From assembly GCA_044224515.1 (NCBI GenBank), contig JBGAKH010000007.1, forward strand, positions 124,001 through 188,000: 64,000 nt of DNA. Reading direction: 5' to 3'. Under the pieces are notes generated by a model. It was not told where the DNA came from. It searched no databases and was given only the letters and a program-made list of their open reading frames with translations. The stretch's first letter is position 1; every line of letters begins with the position of its first letter. The translations under genes and the position numbers were made by a program. Below, one piece after another: positions 53,445 to 61,517 of the stretch. Origin of the DNA: JBBATK01 sp044224515 (GTDB lineage: Bacteria > Bacteroidota > Ignavibacteria > Kapaibacteriales > NICIL-2).

Positions 53445-53735
53445 ATGAAGAAATTTCTTGCAGGTTTGTCGCTCGTCGCTCTTTTCGTGGCTTTTTCAGC
53501 CAATTCGAGCGCTTGTGACGCAGATGGTAAGTGCAAGGGCAAGGAAAAAGCAGGTTGCTGCATGAACAAAGCGGCTTCCACAAAGTCCTGCTGCGCTTCC
53601 AAGGCATCATGTTCCAAGTCAGAAAGTGCAAGCTCCGCTGCTGCTACAACGACCCCGGCTAAGGCTGAAGGTGGAGCAAAGGCTAGCGTAGCACCGAAGG
53701 CTACGGCGACAACAAAGGCAAATCCGAATAAATAA
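53445..53735 (+). CDS. Small exported Cys-rich protein
   Basis: 96 residues with AGGAG seven bases before the ATG. The signal peptide (MKKFLAGLSLVALFVAFSANSSA) leads into a short Cys/Lys block with eight cysteines in about 35 residues (CDADGKCKGKEKAGCCMNKA, then KSCCASKASC), including two CC pairs. A low-complexity tail of Ala, Thr, Lys and Pro (residues about 60-96) follows. The cysteine density suggests metal binding or disulfide crosslinking. No family is recognised. It is transcribed alone, between its own leader and a strong terminator, and is 245 bases ahead of the envelope cluster. Confidence 0.8.
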   Translation: MKKFLAGLSLVALFVAFSANSSACDADGKCKGKEKAGCCMNKAASTKSCCASKASCSKSESASSAAATTTPAKAEGGAKASVAPKATATTKANPNK

Positions 53736-53747
53736 AAAATAATCGAA

Positions 53748-53782
53748 AGGCGCTATGATTGTACATCGTAGCGCCTCTATAT
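53748..53782 (+). terminator. Rho-independent-type terminator after the Cys-rich gene
   Basis: A 12-base-pair stem (AGGCGCTATGAT with ATCGTAGCGCCT, one G-U pair) and a 5-base loop start 13 bases after the stop; the tail is CTATATTA and an A-rich run precedes the stem. Confidence 0.8.
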
Positions 53783-53980
53783 TACACCCATCAAGCGTGA
53801 AGCACTCCTTACTCACGCGCTCTGTGCGGTATCAAATCAAGCGGGACATCGTATCACACGAAGGATACCAATTGTAAGCAATACCATCGGGGTGCAACAC
53901 ATTTCGTGTTGCAGTGGAGGCGTTTTCTTGGTAGTCGAGATAGTCTAGGTTAAACATTGTAGTTCAGAAAGGAAGCAGCT

Positions 53981-56182
53981 ATGTCTAAGGGTGGAGCAGG
54001 AAAAGTATATTTCGTGTTGTACTTGGCGGTGATTCTAGAGCTTCTGATCATCATCGTGGAACGCGATGAAGCTGAAGAGCATTTGATCCAGAAGCAAAAA
54101 GAGTCGATGAAAATCGTCGAAAGTATCCTTTCCCAGCTTCAGTCAGGAGCAGGATCCGAAGGTATTAATACGCGTCCACAGGACGAAATTACCTTGCAAG
54201 ATCCGACGGCAGCGAAGGATCCGAACGGTACCAAGATTAAGCAAGATCGTTTTTACCAGGTACTCGTTGGTGTGACCGACGTGTCTGATGCTGACAAGCT
54301 TGAGGGTTTAGAACCTGCCGAAATGGAAGAGAAGATTCGTAATCTTATCCGACTCGCCAACGTGCAGGATTTGGAATACCAGATCTTTTACCATCCGGAT
54401 GCAAATGCAGAAGCAGCTCCTATGTTTCCAAACGAAGACTCGTTGTCGAAGTACGGCGTAGACTTTACAAAGTACAATACGGGTCAAGAGGTTCGGGCGG
54501 GACTGGGTGCTGACGAACGCTGGCAGCTACAGGCACTGAAACGTATCGAATTGCAAGTTGACAAAACCAAAGAATACAAGCATCCCGATTACGCATTTAC
54601 AAAAGAAGTAGGAGACGTGGCAGCCTTTGCCCCTCCTACAGCAAGAGACTCTGCGTTTAACTATGATCAGAATCTCTCGGACCAAGAAGCCGCATACGTA
54701 GGCAACAAGTACAAGAAGCGCGTCTTCGTTGTCCGCTTCCAACCTCAGAACAAAGCGGGATGGTACAAACTGCGCTTTGCCTCTAAGACCAATCGAATCC
54801 TTGGCGTGCGCGCAGACGAAACCAACGCAAAGGAAATCTCTCCCGAAGAAAAAGTCAACATTGGTACTGTTCAGCTCAAAGTTAAGGACCTTTTAAAGGT
54901 AAAGAAGACGTTGATCGAATCTCTGGAAGGTGTGTCGCTTCCTTCTGCCGATGACCTTGCCGCCAGTAAGATAACCTATGATGATTTCTCAAAGGGTATT
55001 GAGGAAGCTACCAAAAAGATCAAGGACGAAATGTCAGGTAACGATACGAAGGCGATGGAAAAGATCCGTCGCATTGGTCTCTATAACTACATCTCCGTAT
55101 TGTTGACACCGGGTGGCTCAGGATTCCTAAAGCAAAACCGTGCTTCGATCGAGTTTAACGTACACGTTGTACAACCGCCGAAGCGTCCTGACCTCGATCC
55201 GAGCGTTTATGTCGACGCCTCAACAAACACCTTCGACAAGCTCAACAAGACTGAAATTCCGTTCACAGCAGGACCGTACCAACCGGGCAAACTTCCTATT
55301 GTGAAGTCCAATCCACCGTTGAGCTGGCAGGTTGTTGACGCAGGATCAGGAACGGTGGCAACAACAGCATCCGGTTCGAGTGCGGAAATGCGCAAGTTCA
55401 AGATGGTGTGCACAACACCGATTTCAGCCGGTAACTATGACATCAGTATCAGTTACGCCAACCAATCAGGAAAGATCAAGGAAGAGAAGACAATGTTGAA
55501 TGTCTTCCAATCCAAGCTTGAGAACGAGGAAGACTTGCGCTCAAATGTCGAGAACTGCTTCTACGGACAAGAAATTGAGTTGCTCCCGGTTCCGGCGGAC
55601 GGCAAGAAAATCCCGGCCGGTCAGTATATCATTCGCGCGCAAATCACTCCTCAGGATCAAGATCATAGAGGTTTGCAATGGCGTCAAGAAATTCCGTCAG
55701 GCTCTAAGAACCTCTCTGTTGACGTGCTTTGGGAAGACCCGCAGACAAAGGAACAAGTATCCTTGTTCCGGGCGCCTCTACAAGGAACACCAAAGCAACG
55801 TCCGCCAAAGGTTGTTACGAGCGATGTGAAGTTCCAACCGATTACCGATCCTCGTGATCTGACGGTTACAGTGCAGAACGTGCGTATCAGTCCGCCGATA
55901 GTAGATGTTGGCGGCGCCAAGGCGGCACCGGGAGATATCTTCGATATCAAAGCCTACGTACAAAAACAAGAAGTTCCGGGATATAAGGTTAGCTGCGGAC
56001 AGCCCAAGCCTTCCGGCGGTGGTTATGAAGTCGAGATTCGCCTTGAAGGACCGTTCCCCAAGAAGAAGGGATCCATTGAAGGTAACGTGCAAATTCTCGT
56101 GACCGCGAAAGCCAAGAACCGTACAAACGGTGAAAGCTCAGGTGACGGAAAGGGTCTCGTTAACGTTCCGGTGTCGTACTAA
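53981..56182 (+). CDS. Single-pass inner-membrane protein with large periplasmic part, GldM/PorM-like
   Basis: 733 residues; AAAGGAAG precedes the ATG. A short Gly/Lys start is followed by one membrane helix (VYFVLYLAVILELLIIIV, residues about 9-26). A Glu/Lys-rich coiled coil (to about 55) and a long periplasmic region of helical then beta-sandwich domains come next. This topology matches GldM/PorM, which spans the periplasm in the T9SS motor, but length is greater than the roughly 515 residues of known GldM/PorM, and the usual LTPRQKMINLMYLV-like helix is not present. T9SS cargo in this window makes the role plausible. Genes downstream are two barrels and a VWA-OmpA gene, not gldN. Call by topology and context; not proven. 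Confidence 0.45.
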   Translation: MSKGGAGKVYFVLYLAVILELLIIIVERDEAEEHLIQKQKESMKIVESILSQLQSGAGSEGINTRPQDEITLQDPTAAKDPNGTKIKQDRFYQVLVGVTDVSDADKLEGLEPAEMEEKIRNLIRLANVQDLEYQIFYHPDANAEAAPMFPNEDSLSKYGVDFTKYNTGQEVRAGLGADERWQLQALKRIELQVDKTKEYKHPDYAFTKEVGDVAAFAPPTARDSAFNYDQNLSDQEAAYVGNKYKKRVFVVRFQPQNKAGWYKLRFASKTNRILGVRADETNAKEISPEEKVNIGTVQLKVKDLLKVKKTLIESLEGVSLPSADDLAASKITYDDFSKGIEEATKKIKDEMSGNDTKAMEKIRRIGLYNYISVLLTPGGSGFLKQNRASIEFNVHVVQPPKRPDLDPSVYVDASTNTFDKLNKTEIPFTAGPYQPGKLPIVKSNPPLSWQVVDAGSGTVATTASGSSAEMRKFKMVCTTPISAGNYDISISYANQSGKIKEEKTMLNVFQSKLENEEDLRSNVENCFYGQEIELLPVPADGKKIPAGQYIIRAQITPQDQDHRGLQWRQEIPSGSKNLSVDVLWEDPQTKEQVSLFRAPLQGTPKQRPPKVVTSDVKFQPITDPRDLTVTVQNVRISPPIVDVGGAKAAPGDIFDIKAYVQKQEVPGYKVSCGQPKPSGGGYEVEIRLEGPFPKKKGSIEGNVQILVTAKAKNRTNGESSGDGKGLVNVPVSY

Positions 56183-56250
56183 GCGACATCGGTGTTGGAC
56201 AGGTTCTAAGGCAAACTCATTCACTCAGCAAATACTCAACTCTTTACGCG

Positions 56251-57969
56251 ATGAGAAATACAACATTCTTAGCATTGACAGCCGCGGTAGCGCTGTTGTT
56301 TTCCTCGACGGCCTTCGGACAGTCGGAAGCACAGCTCAAGTCAGTCCTCGGTAAGATCAAGAACTATCGTTACGGCAATATCTCGGTATTTAAGCTGGAT
56401 GATGAAACCATGAAGAGCGTGACAGAGCTCTTGAACCCTCAACCTGTTATCTCGGAAACAGCGTCGAAGTGCGTTCCTGCCAAGCAAGCGCAAATCGACG
56501 ATAAAGTGATCGAACTAGGTTGTGCGGTGACGTTGGAAGATCTCTTATCAGACCCGGAAATCAAGAAGGTATTGCGCGGTGAGTGTATGGACTACGCGAA
56601 GTACTCTGTAGCTCGTAAGCAGTGGGAGTGTAATACTTTCCGCCGCGCTTATGTTGTAACGACTCGTTACACGGCGGGCGAGGCCTTCAAGATCATTGCA
56701 CTTATCACTTCAAACTCAGAAAACAAGAAGCTCACAACGGTGTTGGGTGTTCCGCGTGACATCGTAACTTATACACAGCTTCGTCAGCAAGGCGCTCCCG
56801 CCGGTTCACCTTCAAAGACACTGTATCAATACTTTGAGAACTTTGTCGTTCAGCAAGCTTCGACAGAAGGCGTGAACCTTACAACGGAAGCCCAAGGTAT
56901 TGGTGACGAAGTGTTCATCAAGGCAATACATGGTTTGTCTAAGATTGTAGACGAGCAAGACGTTCAGATGTACAAGCGTATATCCGAAGGTCAAGCAATG
57001 AACTACACAAAGCCCAACGAAGTCATCCTCAGTCCGGACCTCATTAGCTATCGTAGCTATGCTCCACGTGAAGGTATGAGTGTTGGATCAGATTCAGTGT
57101 ACAATCGCTTACTCCCGACCTTGGGTGCCGAGCTACGCTACGGAATCGACCCTGCCAATATTCCTTCGTTTTTCAGCGATCGTGTTAGCTTGAATGCTGT
57201 ATGGGGCTGGAACAAGCTTGGTGTTGTGTTACCGACAAACGGTTGGTCTTCACTCGGTACAAATCTTGGCATTACGCGTCATTTGACACACGCTGGCTTT
57301 GGTCTCGATGGCTCGTTTGACTTTCCTATTGACGTAACAAATTCAAATACCGGAGTGTTTAATCTCTCCGGGTCCTATGTGTTCAGCGATGCCGTGAAGT
57401 CTGATTATCAGACGGAAGTGCACAATGGCACAACAATGAACTACGATACTCTTCGCAAAGCAGTAGACACCCTGCACACGATTACTTCGACCAATAGTCG
57501 TATTGCCAACGACTATTTAATTCGCTTAAATGCTTCGCTTCACTACACCTTTGCAGTCAGCGTCGATAGTGGTAACTACTTCCGCTTCCGCATCGGTGGT
57601 TCTGTTTATACACGTGAAACGTGGTCAAATGAAATCGGTACTCGCACGATCGATACACTCCTCGGAGCTAAGAAGCTTGGCGACACAAGTATGAAAGTTG
57701 ATTCGTATAGAAAAACTGAAAGCAAGACCATCGGTGGTGTTTCAGTTCGTATTGACTATATGTCCATGTACGTCACAACACCATACGGTTTTGGATTGCA
57801 GTACTTTGATGAAGCCCTTTGGGGTAACGCTTGGTTGTTGATCCCAATCAATTCTAGTCTCGGTTTGCGTTTTGAAGGCACATTTACGACGCCGATTTTG
57901 AGAGATCCGTACATCTGGGAAAACAAGTCGACCTTTGTTCCCGCTGCCCGGATTATCTATAATTTCTAA
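56251..57969 (+). CDS. Predicted outer-membrane barrel protein with Cys-containing N domain
   Basis: 572 residues; no clear ribosome site, 68 bases after the previous gene. Signal peptide (NTTFLALTAAVALLFSSTAFG). The N domain (about 25-270) has a helical/beta mix with four to five Cys (SKCVP, ELGCAV, RGECMDY, WECNTF). The C half (about 290-572) alternates short amphipathic strands (LGAELRYGI, VSLNAVWGW, NLGITRHL, LNASLHYTF, FRFRIGGSVY) and ends in an aromatic strand (AARIIYNF), which is typical of barrel insertion. No family is recognised. Part of the same-strand run behind the GldM-like gene, so an outer-membrane partner of that protein is inferred. Confidence 0.7.
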   Translation: MRNTTFLALTAAVALLFSSTAFGQSEAQLKSVLGKIKNYRYGNISVFKLDDETMKSVTELLNPQPVISETASKCVPAKQAQIDDKVIELGCAVTLEDLLSDPEIKKVLRGECMDYAKYSVARKQWECNTFRRAYVVTTRYTAGEAFKIIALITSNSENKKLTTVLGVPRDIVTYTQLRQQGAPAGSPSKTLYQYFENFVVQQASTEGVNLTTEAQGIGDEVFIKAIHGLSKIVDEQDVQMYKRISEGQAMNYTKPNEVILSPDLISYRSYAPREGMSVGSDSVYNRLLPTLGAELRYGIDPANIPSFFSDRVSLNAVWGWNKLGVVLPTNGWSSLGTNLGITRHLTHAGFGLDGSFDFPIDVTNSNTGVFNLSGSYVFSDAVKSDYQTEVHNGTTMNYDTLRKAVDTLHTITSTNSRIANDYLIRLNASLHYTFAVSVDSGNYFRFRIGGSVYTRETWSNEIGTRTIDTLLGAKKLGDTSMKVDSYRKTESKTIGGVSVRIDYMSMYVTTPYGFGLQYFDEALWGNAWLLIPINSSLGLRFEGTFTTPILRDPYIWENKSTFVPAARIIYNF

Positions 57970-58033
57970 TAGACGGTGATGCCGGTTTCGTCCGCCTTCA
58001 GTTCATGAGTTTCTTGAAAATCACGTGTTCTCC

Positions 58034-59452
58034 ATGAAAAAAATATACCACATCATCGTTTTAGCTGTTGCACTCATCTTTGGTGTTCAGACACTCCGTG
58101 CTCAGGCAACCGAGCGTGATTCGATTATGAGCAGCTTGACACAGATCGACCCAAATATCGCGAAGTATTTTCCGCGGTGGAAGATCTGTGAACCAAACCT
58201 TCAGTTGCAGATCCAACAGACCTTCCTGCTTAACGGACGTTCCAAGGAGCGTTTGGATATGCAGGAGATCATCGTTACCGCTGCTCCGAAAAGCGATCCG
58301 GAAGACAACTATGTACTCTTGCTTGTAGAGTGCGGTCAAGAAGCCTTTGCAGCATCTGAAGTTGACGCGTTCATGAAGAAGCTAGCAATGATTATCACGG
58401 ATCCAAAGCGTTCCTACTGCTATCGCGAGATTCCGGCTGAAACCCCGATGAGCGAAAAGGCACGTATTCAAATCACGGACTTCTTCTTACCGACACACGT
58501 TTCACACTCGATTTCCTTGTCAGCCTTTGAGCAATCGTTGAAGATTGGGAACTCGGGATTCTGGTTGAGAAACCAAGTTGGCAATGACGCTATTGGCATG
58601 CCGTTCTGGAATGCCGGTGAGTCACGCATCATTCTTCAACGTCCTCTTTATGAAAACGAAGACGCTGAAACCAAGAAGCCGATCCCGTACTTGATTAACC
58701 TACGTCTTGGCGGCGATTATCGTCTGCGTACAACCGGTTTGGATCGCGGCGTCTTGGGCTTTATTCCTCAGCGTAAACTCAATGCATCGAATGGTGCCGG
58801 TGTGATGTCATTGGATATCAACGCACCATTCCACCCCCAAGTTGGTTTGAGCATTAATTACGAGCCGCCGTTCTCAGGTGTTCCTGATTCAAGTGCGGCT
58901 GAGCGCAATACATGGGCTTCGTATAAGGTAAAAGATGCCAGTACTGCTCAAAAACTGATTCAAGCCAATATTGATCCTGATCATGTGGTACCTGTTCTTC
59001 GTAGCACCGGACAAGTTGGTTTGTTCTACAACTGGTGGTTGGATCCCAAGGTCCCTGAAAACTTCTTCCGTTTGGACGTAGGTGTCAACTATGTTGAAGT
59101 ACAAGAGTGGGGATATAGTCCACTAGGCAATCCTCGCGATAGTGTGTATACCTTAACGAGCAAGGGTAATGGACGTCCGGTAACGGGTCTTCAGACATAC
59201 CACCCGACATCGCTGAGTGAGTGGTTGTACTTGAAACTTGAATACCGCAGTCAATCGACATTTCCGTTTGGCGTAAGCGCACAGTATGCTAACTATAGTT
59301 TGATGGTTCGTGCTTATGTTCCGTTGATCGGCGAATGGCTCTATCTTGAAGGTAAGTATGCATCAACTCTTCGTAGCGAAGACACGATGAAACCCTGGGA
59401 TATCAAGAACTTCTTCCTCGTTTCTCCGGTACTTCGGTTGAATATTCGCTAA
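58034..59452 (+). CDS. Predicted outer-membrane protein in the GldM-like cluster
   Basis: 472 residues from the ATG at 58034; a GTG at 58025 adds three residues. Signal peptide (MKKIYHIIVLAVALIFGVQTLRAQ). An N domain (about 25-160) holds WKICEPNLQLQIQQ and LLVECGQEAFAA. A beta-rich C part has repeated amphipathic strands (YLINLRLGGDYRLR, VGLSINYEPP, RLDVGVNYVEV, LYLKLEYRSQ, YSLMVRAYVPL) and a final strand (SPVLRLNIR). No recognised family and no obvious sequence similarity to the previous barrel, although the layout (N domain plus barrel) is the same. A strong terminator follows, which closes this part of the cluster. Confidence 0.68.
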   Translation: MKKIYHIIVLAVALIFGVQTLRAQATERDSIMSSLTQIDPNIAKYFPRWKICEPNLQLQIQQTFLLNGRSKERLDMQEIIVTAAPKSDPEDNYVLLLVECGQEAFAASEVDAFMKKLAMIITDPKRSYCYREIPAETPMSEKARIQITDFFLPTHVSHSISLSAFEQSLKIGNSGFWLRNQVGNDAIGMPFWNAGESRIILQRPLYENEDAETKKPIPYLINLRLGGDYRLRTTGLDRGVLGFIPQRKLNASNGAGVMSLDINAPFHPQVGLSINYEPPFSGVPDSSAAERNTWASYKVKDASTAQKLIQANIDPDHVVPVLRSTGQVGLFYNWWLDPKVPENFFRLDVGVNYVEVQEWGYSPLGNPRDSVYTLTSKGNGRPVTGLQTYHPTSLSEWLYLKLEYRSQSTFPFGVSAQYANYSLMVRAYVPLIGEWLYLEGKYASTLRSEDTMKPWDIKNFFLVSPVLRLNIR

Positions 59453-59474
59453 ACGAGCAACAATGTAACCAGAG

Positions 59475-59506
59475 CCCCTTCAGGAGTCATTCTGAAGGGG
59501 TTTTTT
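59475..59506 (+). terminator. Rho-independent terminator
   Basis: CCCCTTCAG pairs with CTGAAGGGG around an 8-base loop and is followed by TTTTTT, about 22 bases after the stop of the second barrel gene. Confidence 0.95.
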
Positions 59507-59618
59507 GGTAAAAGACAGATCCTGCTCAAGCAATAATTAGTACGCTGTATATCCCCGTGTGCAGCTTTCTTCACCACTTCTGCTGATTGTTCACAAGCCA
59601 CAGAACCGTCGTCATTTT

Positions 59619-60965
59619 ATGTCCGTCCAATCACACCACCATACCCTTCTTCGCTCTGTCCTGACCGTACTGTTAGCTTGTTGCAGCATAAGTGCAGCAG
59701 CTATGCAGCCCGACAGCACCGAGGACCTACTCCGTCACCGTGTTGAAGATGCCAAAGTTCGTTCTCAACAGCGTTACTCACTGACAATCCAGAATGTAGA
59801 TATCAAGAAATTCCCTGAGGTGAGTTTAATCGTGGAAGCGATGAACGACCAAGGTGAACCGCTCGATACAATAGATGCACGTGGACTCAGCGTTGTCGAA
59901 AACGGTATCGAACATAAAGTCATCCGCGTACAAAAGATTTCGGTCAAAGAACGTGTTCCCGTTGATTTCGTCTTTGTGTTAGATGTCACAGGCGGTATGG
60001 ACTCTCACATAAAAGCTATTCGAGAGAACATAAAAACCTTTACCACGCGATTGGTAAGTCGCGGTATTGACTATCGTCTAGGCTTGGTCTTGTTCTCGGA
60101 TGTTATCGAGAACTTCCATCAACCTACAAGCGATGTGTATGAGTTCTTGTCCTGGCTGCAAGGTCTACGCTGCGTAGGCGGGGGAGAAGAAACCGAGAAT
60201 GCACTCGACGGATTGCTCGCGGCTTCAAAGCTTGATTTTCGGCCTTCGGCAAACAAAGTCTTCATGCTCATCTCGGATGCACCCTATCACCAAGCGGGTG
60301 ATCGCAGCAAAGAGACAGTGACGAAGTTCACGACAGAGACAATGATACCCTTCTTGAAGGAGCGATCGATCCGAACTTTTTGTATTGTTCCTCCCATGCT
60401 CCGTCAGTATCAACAAATCGCCGATGGTACGCGCGGTGCGGTCTTCGATCTCTACTCACCCTTTGGTAAGATTCTGGATCTGTACTCCACTCAGCTGACC
60501 AATCTCTTTGCCATTACCTATCGCTCCGATACGCCGGCTATTCCTGATTCGATCAATGTTGCAATTCTTAATGAACGCAAGGTCGAACTTCTGCGTAAGA
60601 CCATTCCTGTAGCAGAGATTGGACGTAAGCTCATCATTGAAGATCTACTTTTTCCAACAGGGAGCGCAATGCTGCCGGACTCCGTTGGTGCGCTAAACTT
60701 ACTTACCGAGTTTTTGCGTAACCAAACCAAGGTTGTCGTGCGCATTGAAGGACATACTGACAACAAAGGAAATCCTTTTTCAAATAAGCGACTCTCTCTG
60801 TTACGTGCCGAATCTGTTCGTAACTACTTGACCAGCAGAAAGGGTATTGATGGACGTCGCGTTCAAGTCGTGGGTTATGGAGACACTAAGCCCATTGCCG
60901 ACAACTCGACCGAGTTCGGACGTCGTCTGAATCGTCGCACTGAAGTCGTCATCGTATCGAAGTAA
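59619..60965 (+). CDS. VWA domain-OmpA protein
   Basis: 448 residues from the ATG at 59619; a GTG at 59559 would add 20. Signal peptide (SVLTVLLACCSISAAA). A short beta domain (about 40-105, ENGIEHKVIRVQK) precedes a von Willebrand A domain (about 112-290: DFVFVLDVTGGMDSHIKAI). Its metal site reads D-x-T-x-G instead of the usual D-x-S-x-S. The C-terminal OmpA domain (about 335-448) has TGSAMLPDS, VRIEGHTDNKGNP, LSLLRAESVRNYL and GRRLNRRTEVVI, which bind peptidoglycan. It follows a terminator but lies next to the envelope cluster on the same strand. acyP starts 9 bases after its stop. Confidence 0.9.
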   Translation: MSVQSHHHTLLRSVLTVLLACCSISAAAMQPDSTEDLLRHRVEDAKVRSQQRYSLTIQNVDIKKFPEVSLIVEAMNDQGEPLDTIDARGLSVVENGIEHKVIRVQKISVKERVPVDFVFVLDVTGGMDSHIKAIRENIKTFTTRLVSRGIDYRLGLVLFSDVIENFHQPTSDVYEFLSWLQGLRCVGGGEETENALDGLLAASKLDFRPSANKVFMLISDAPYHQAGDRSKETVTKFTTETMIPFLKERSIRTFCIVPPMLRQYQQIADGTRGAVFDLYSPFGKILDLYSTQLTNLFAITYRSDTPAIPDSINVAILNERKVELLRKTIPVAEIGRKLIIEDLLFPTGSAMLPDSVGALNLLTEFLRNQTKVVVRIEGHTDNKGNPFSNKRLSLLRAESVRNYLTSRKGIDGRRVQVVGYGDTKPIADNSTEFGRRLNRRTEVVIVSK

Positions 60966-60974
60966 AGGTCTGTC

Positions 60975-61301
60975 ATGCCGGAGATATGTCACATCCTGGT
61001 CAGCGGTCGTGTTCAGGGTGTTGGCTACCGAGCCTACTGTGCAAACACAGCACGCTCGCTGCATATCGTAGGATGGGTTCGAAATTGCTTTGATGGACGC
61101 GTTGAAGTCCTGGCCCGCGCTTCCACTGAAGACCTCGATACATTCATTGAACTCCTTCGTAAGGGTCCACGCTTTGCAGACGTTGTTGATCTTCATTGCG
61201 AATTCGTCCAAGAGCATAGCAGCACCTCAGAGCATTTCCGGCTGCGTGCAGATCTGCAACTCGACACTTTTGAGATCAGATCTGATCGTGAATTCGAATG
61301 A
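60975..61301 (+). CDS. acyP: Acylphosphatase
   Basis: 108 residues; AAAGG overlaps the stop of the VWA-OmpA gene. It hydrolyses carboxyl-phosphate bonds such as acetyl phosphate or carbamoyl phosphate. Motifs: VSGRVQGVGYRAYCANTARSL with the phosphate-binding Arg and loop, VGWVRNCFDGRVEV with catalytic Asn, and RFADVVDLHCEF. The typical length is about 90 residues; the C-terminal 18 residues here are extra. It is coupled to the gene before it by a 9-base gap, although no functional link is known. Confidence 0.95.
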   Translation: MPEICHILVSGRVQGVGYRAYCANTARSLHIVGWVRNCFDGRVEVLARASTEDLDTFIELLRKGPRFADVVDLHCEFVQEHSSTSEHFRLRADLQLDTFEIRSDREFE

Positions 61302-61417
61302 TCGTTGATCTGCGTTTCCAAACTCAACGCGCTCCGCACGCTCTTGAGACTGCAGGAAGTTGGACACCTCACGAGCGCTCTGCAATGGTACCGTCTTTCC
61401 ACGCACTTCTCCTTGTC

Positions 61418-61438
61418 TGCCAAGCCGAAGGCTTGGCA
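61418..61438. other. Perfect 9-base-pair hairpin between acyP and the SDR gene
   Basis: TGCCAAGCC pairs with GGCTTGGCA around a GAA loop. It is not followed by a T tract on the plus strand. It may be a weak terminator for acyP or a binding site. Confidence 0.55.
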
Positions 61439-61517
61439 TAATAGAAAATCTCTTGCTGAAAGTTATGCGCCGTACTGTGCGCCAAGCTTTTTAATCATGG
61501 TCGTGATACGCAAGCCT

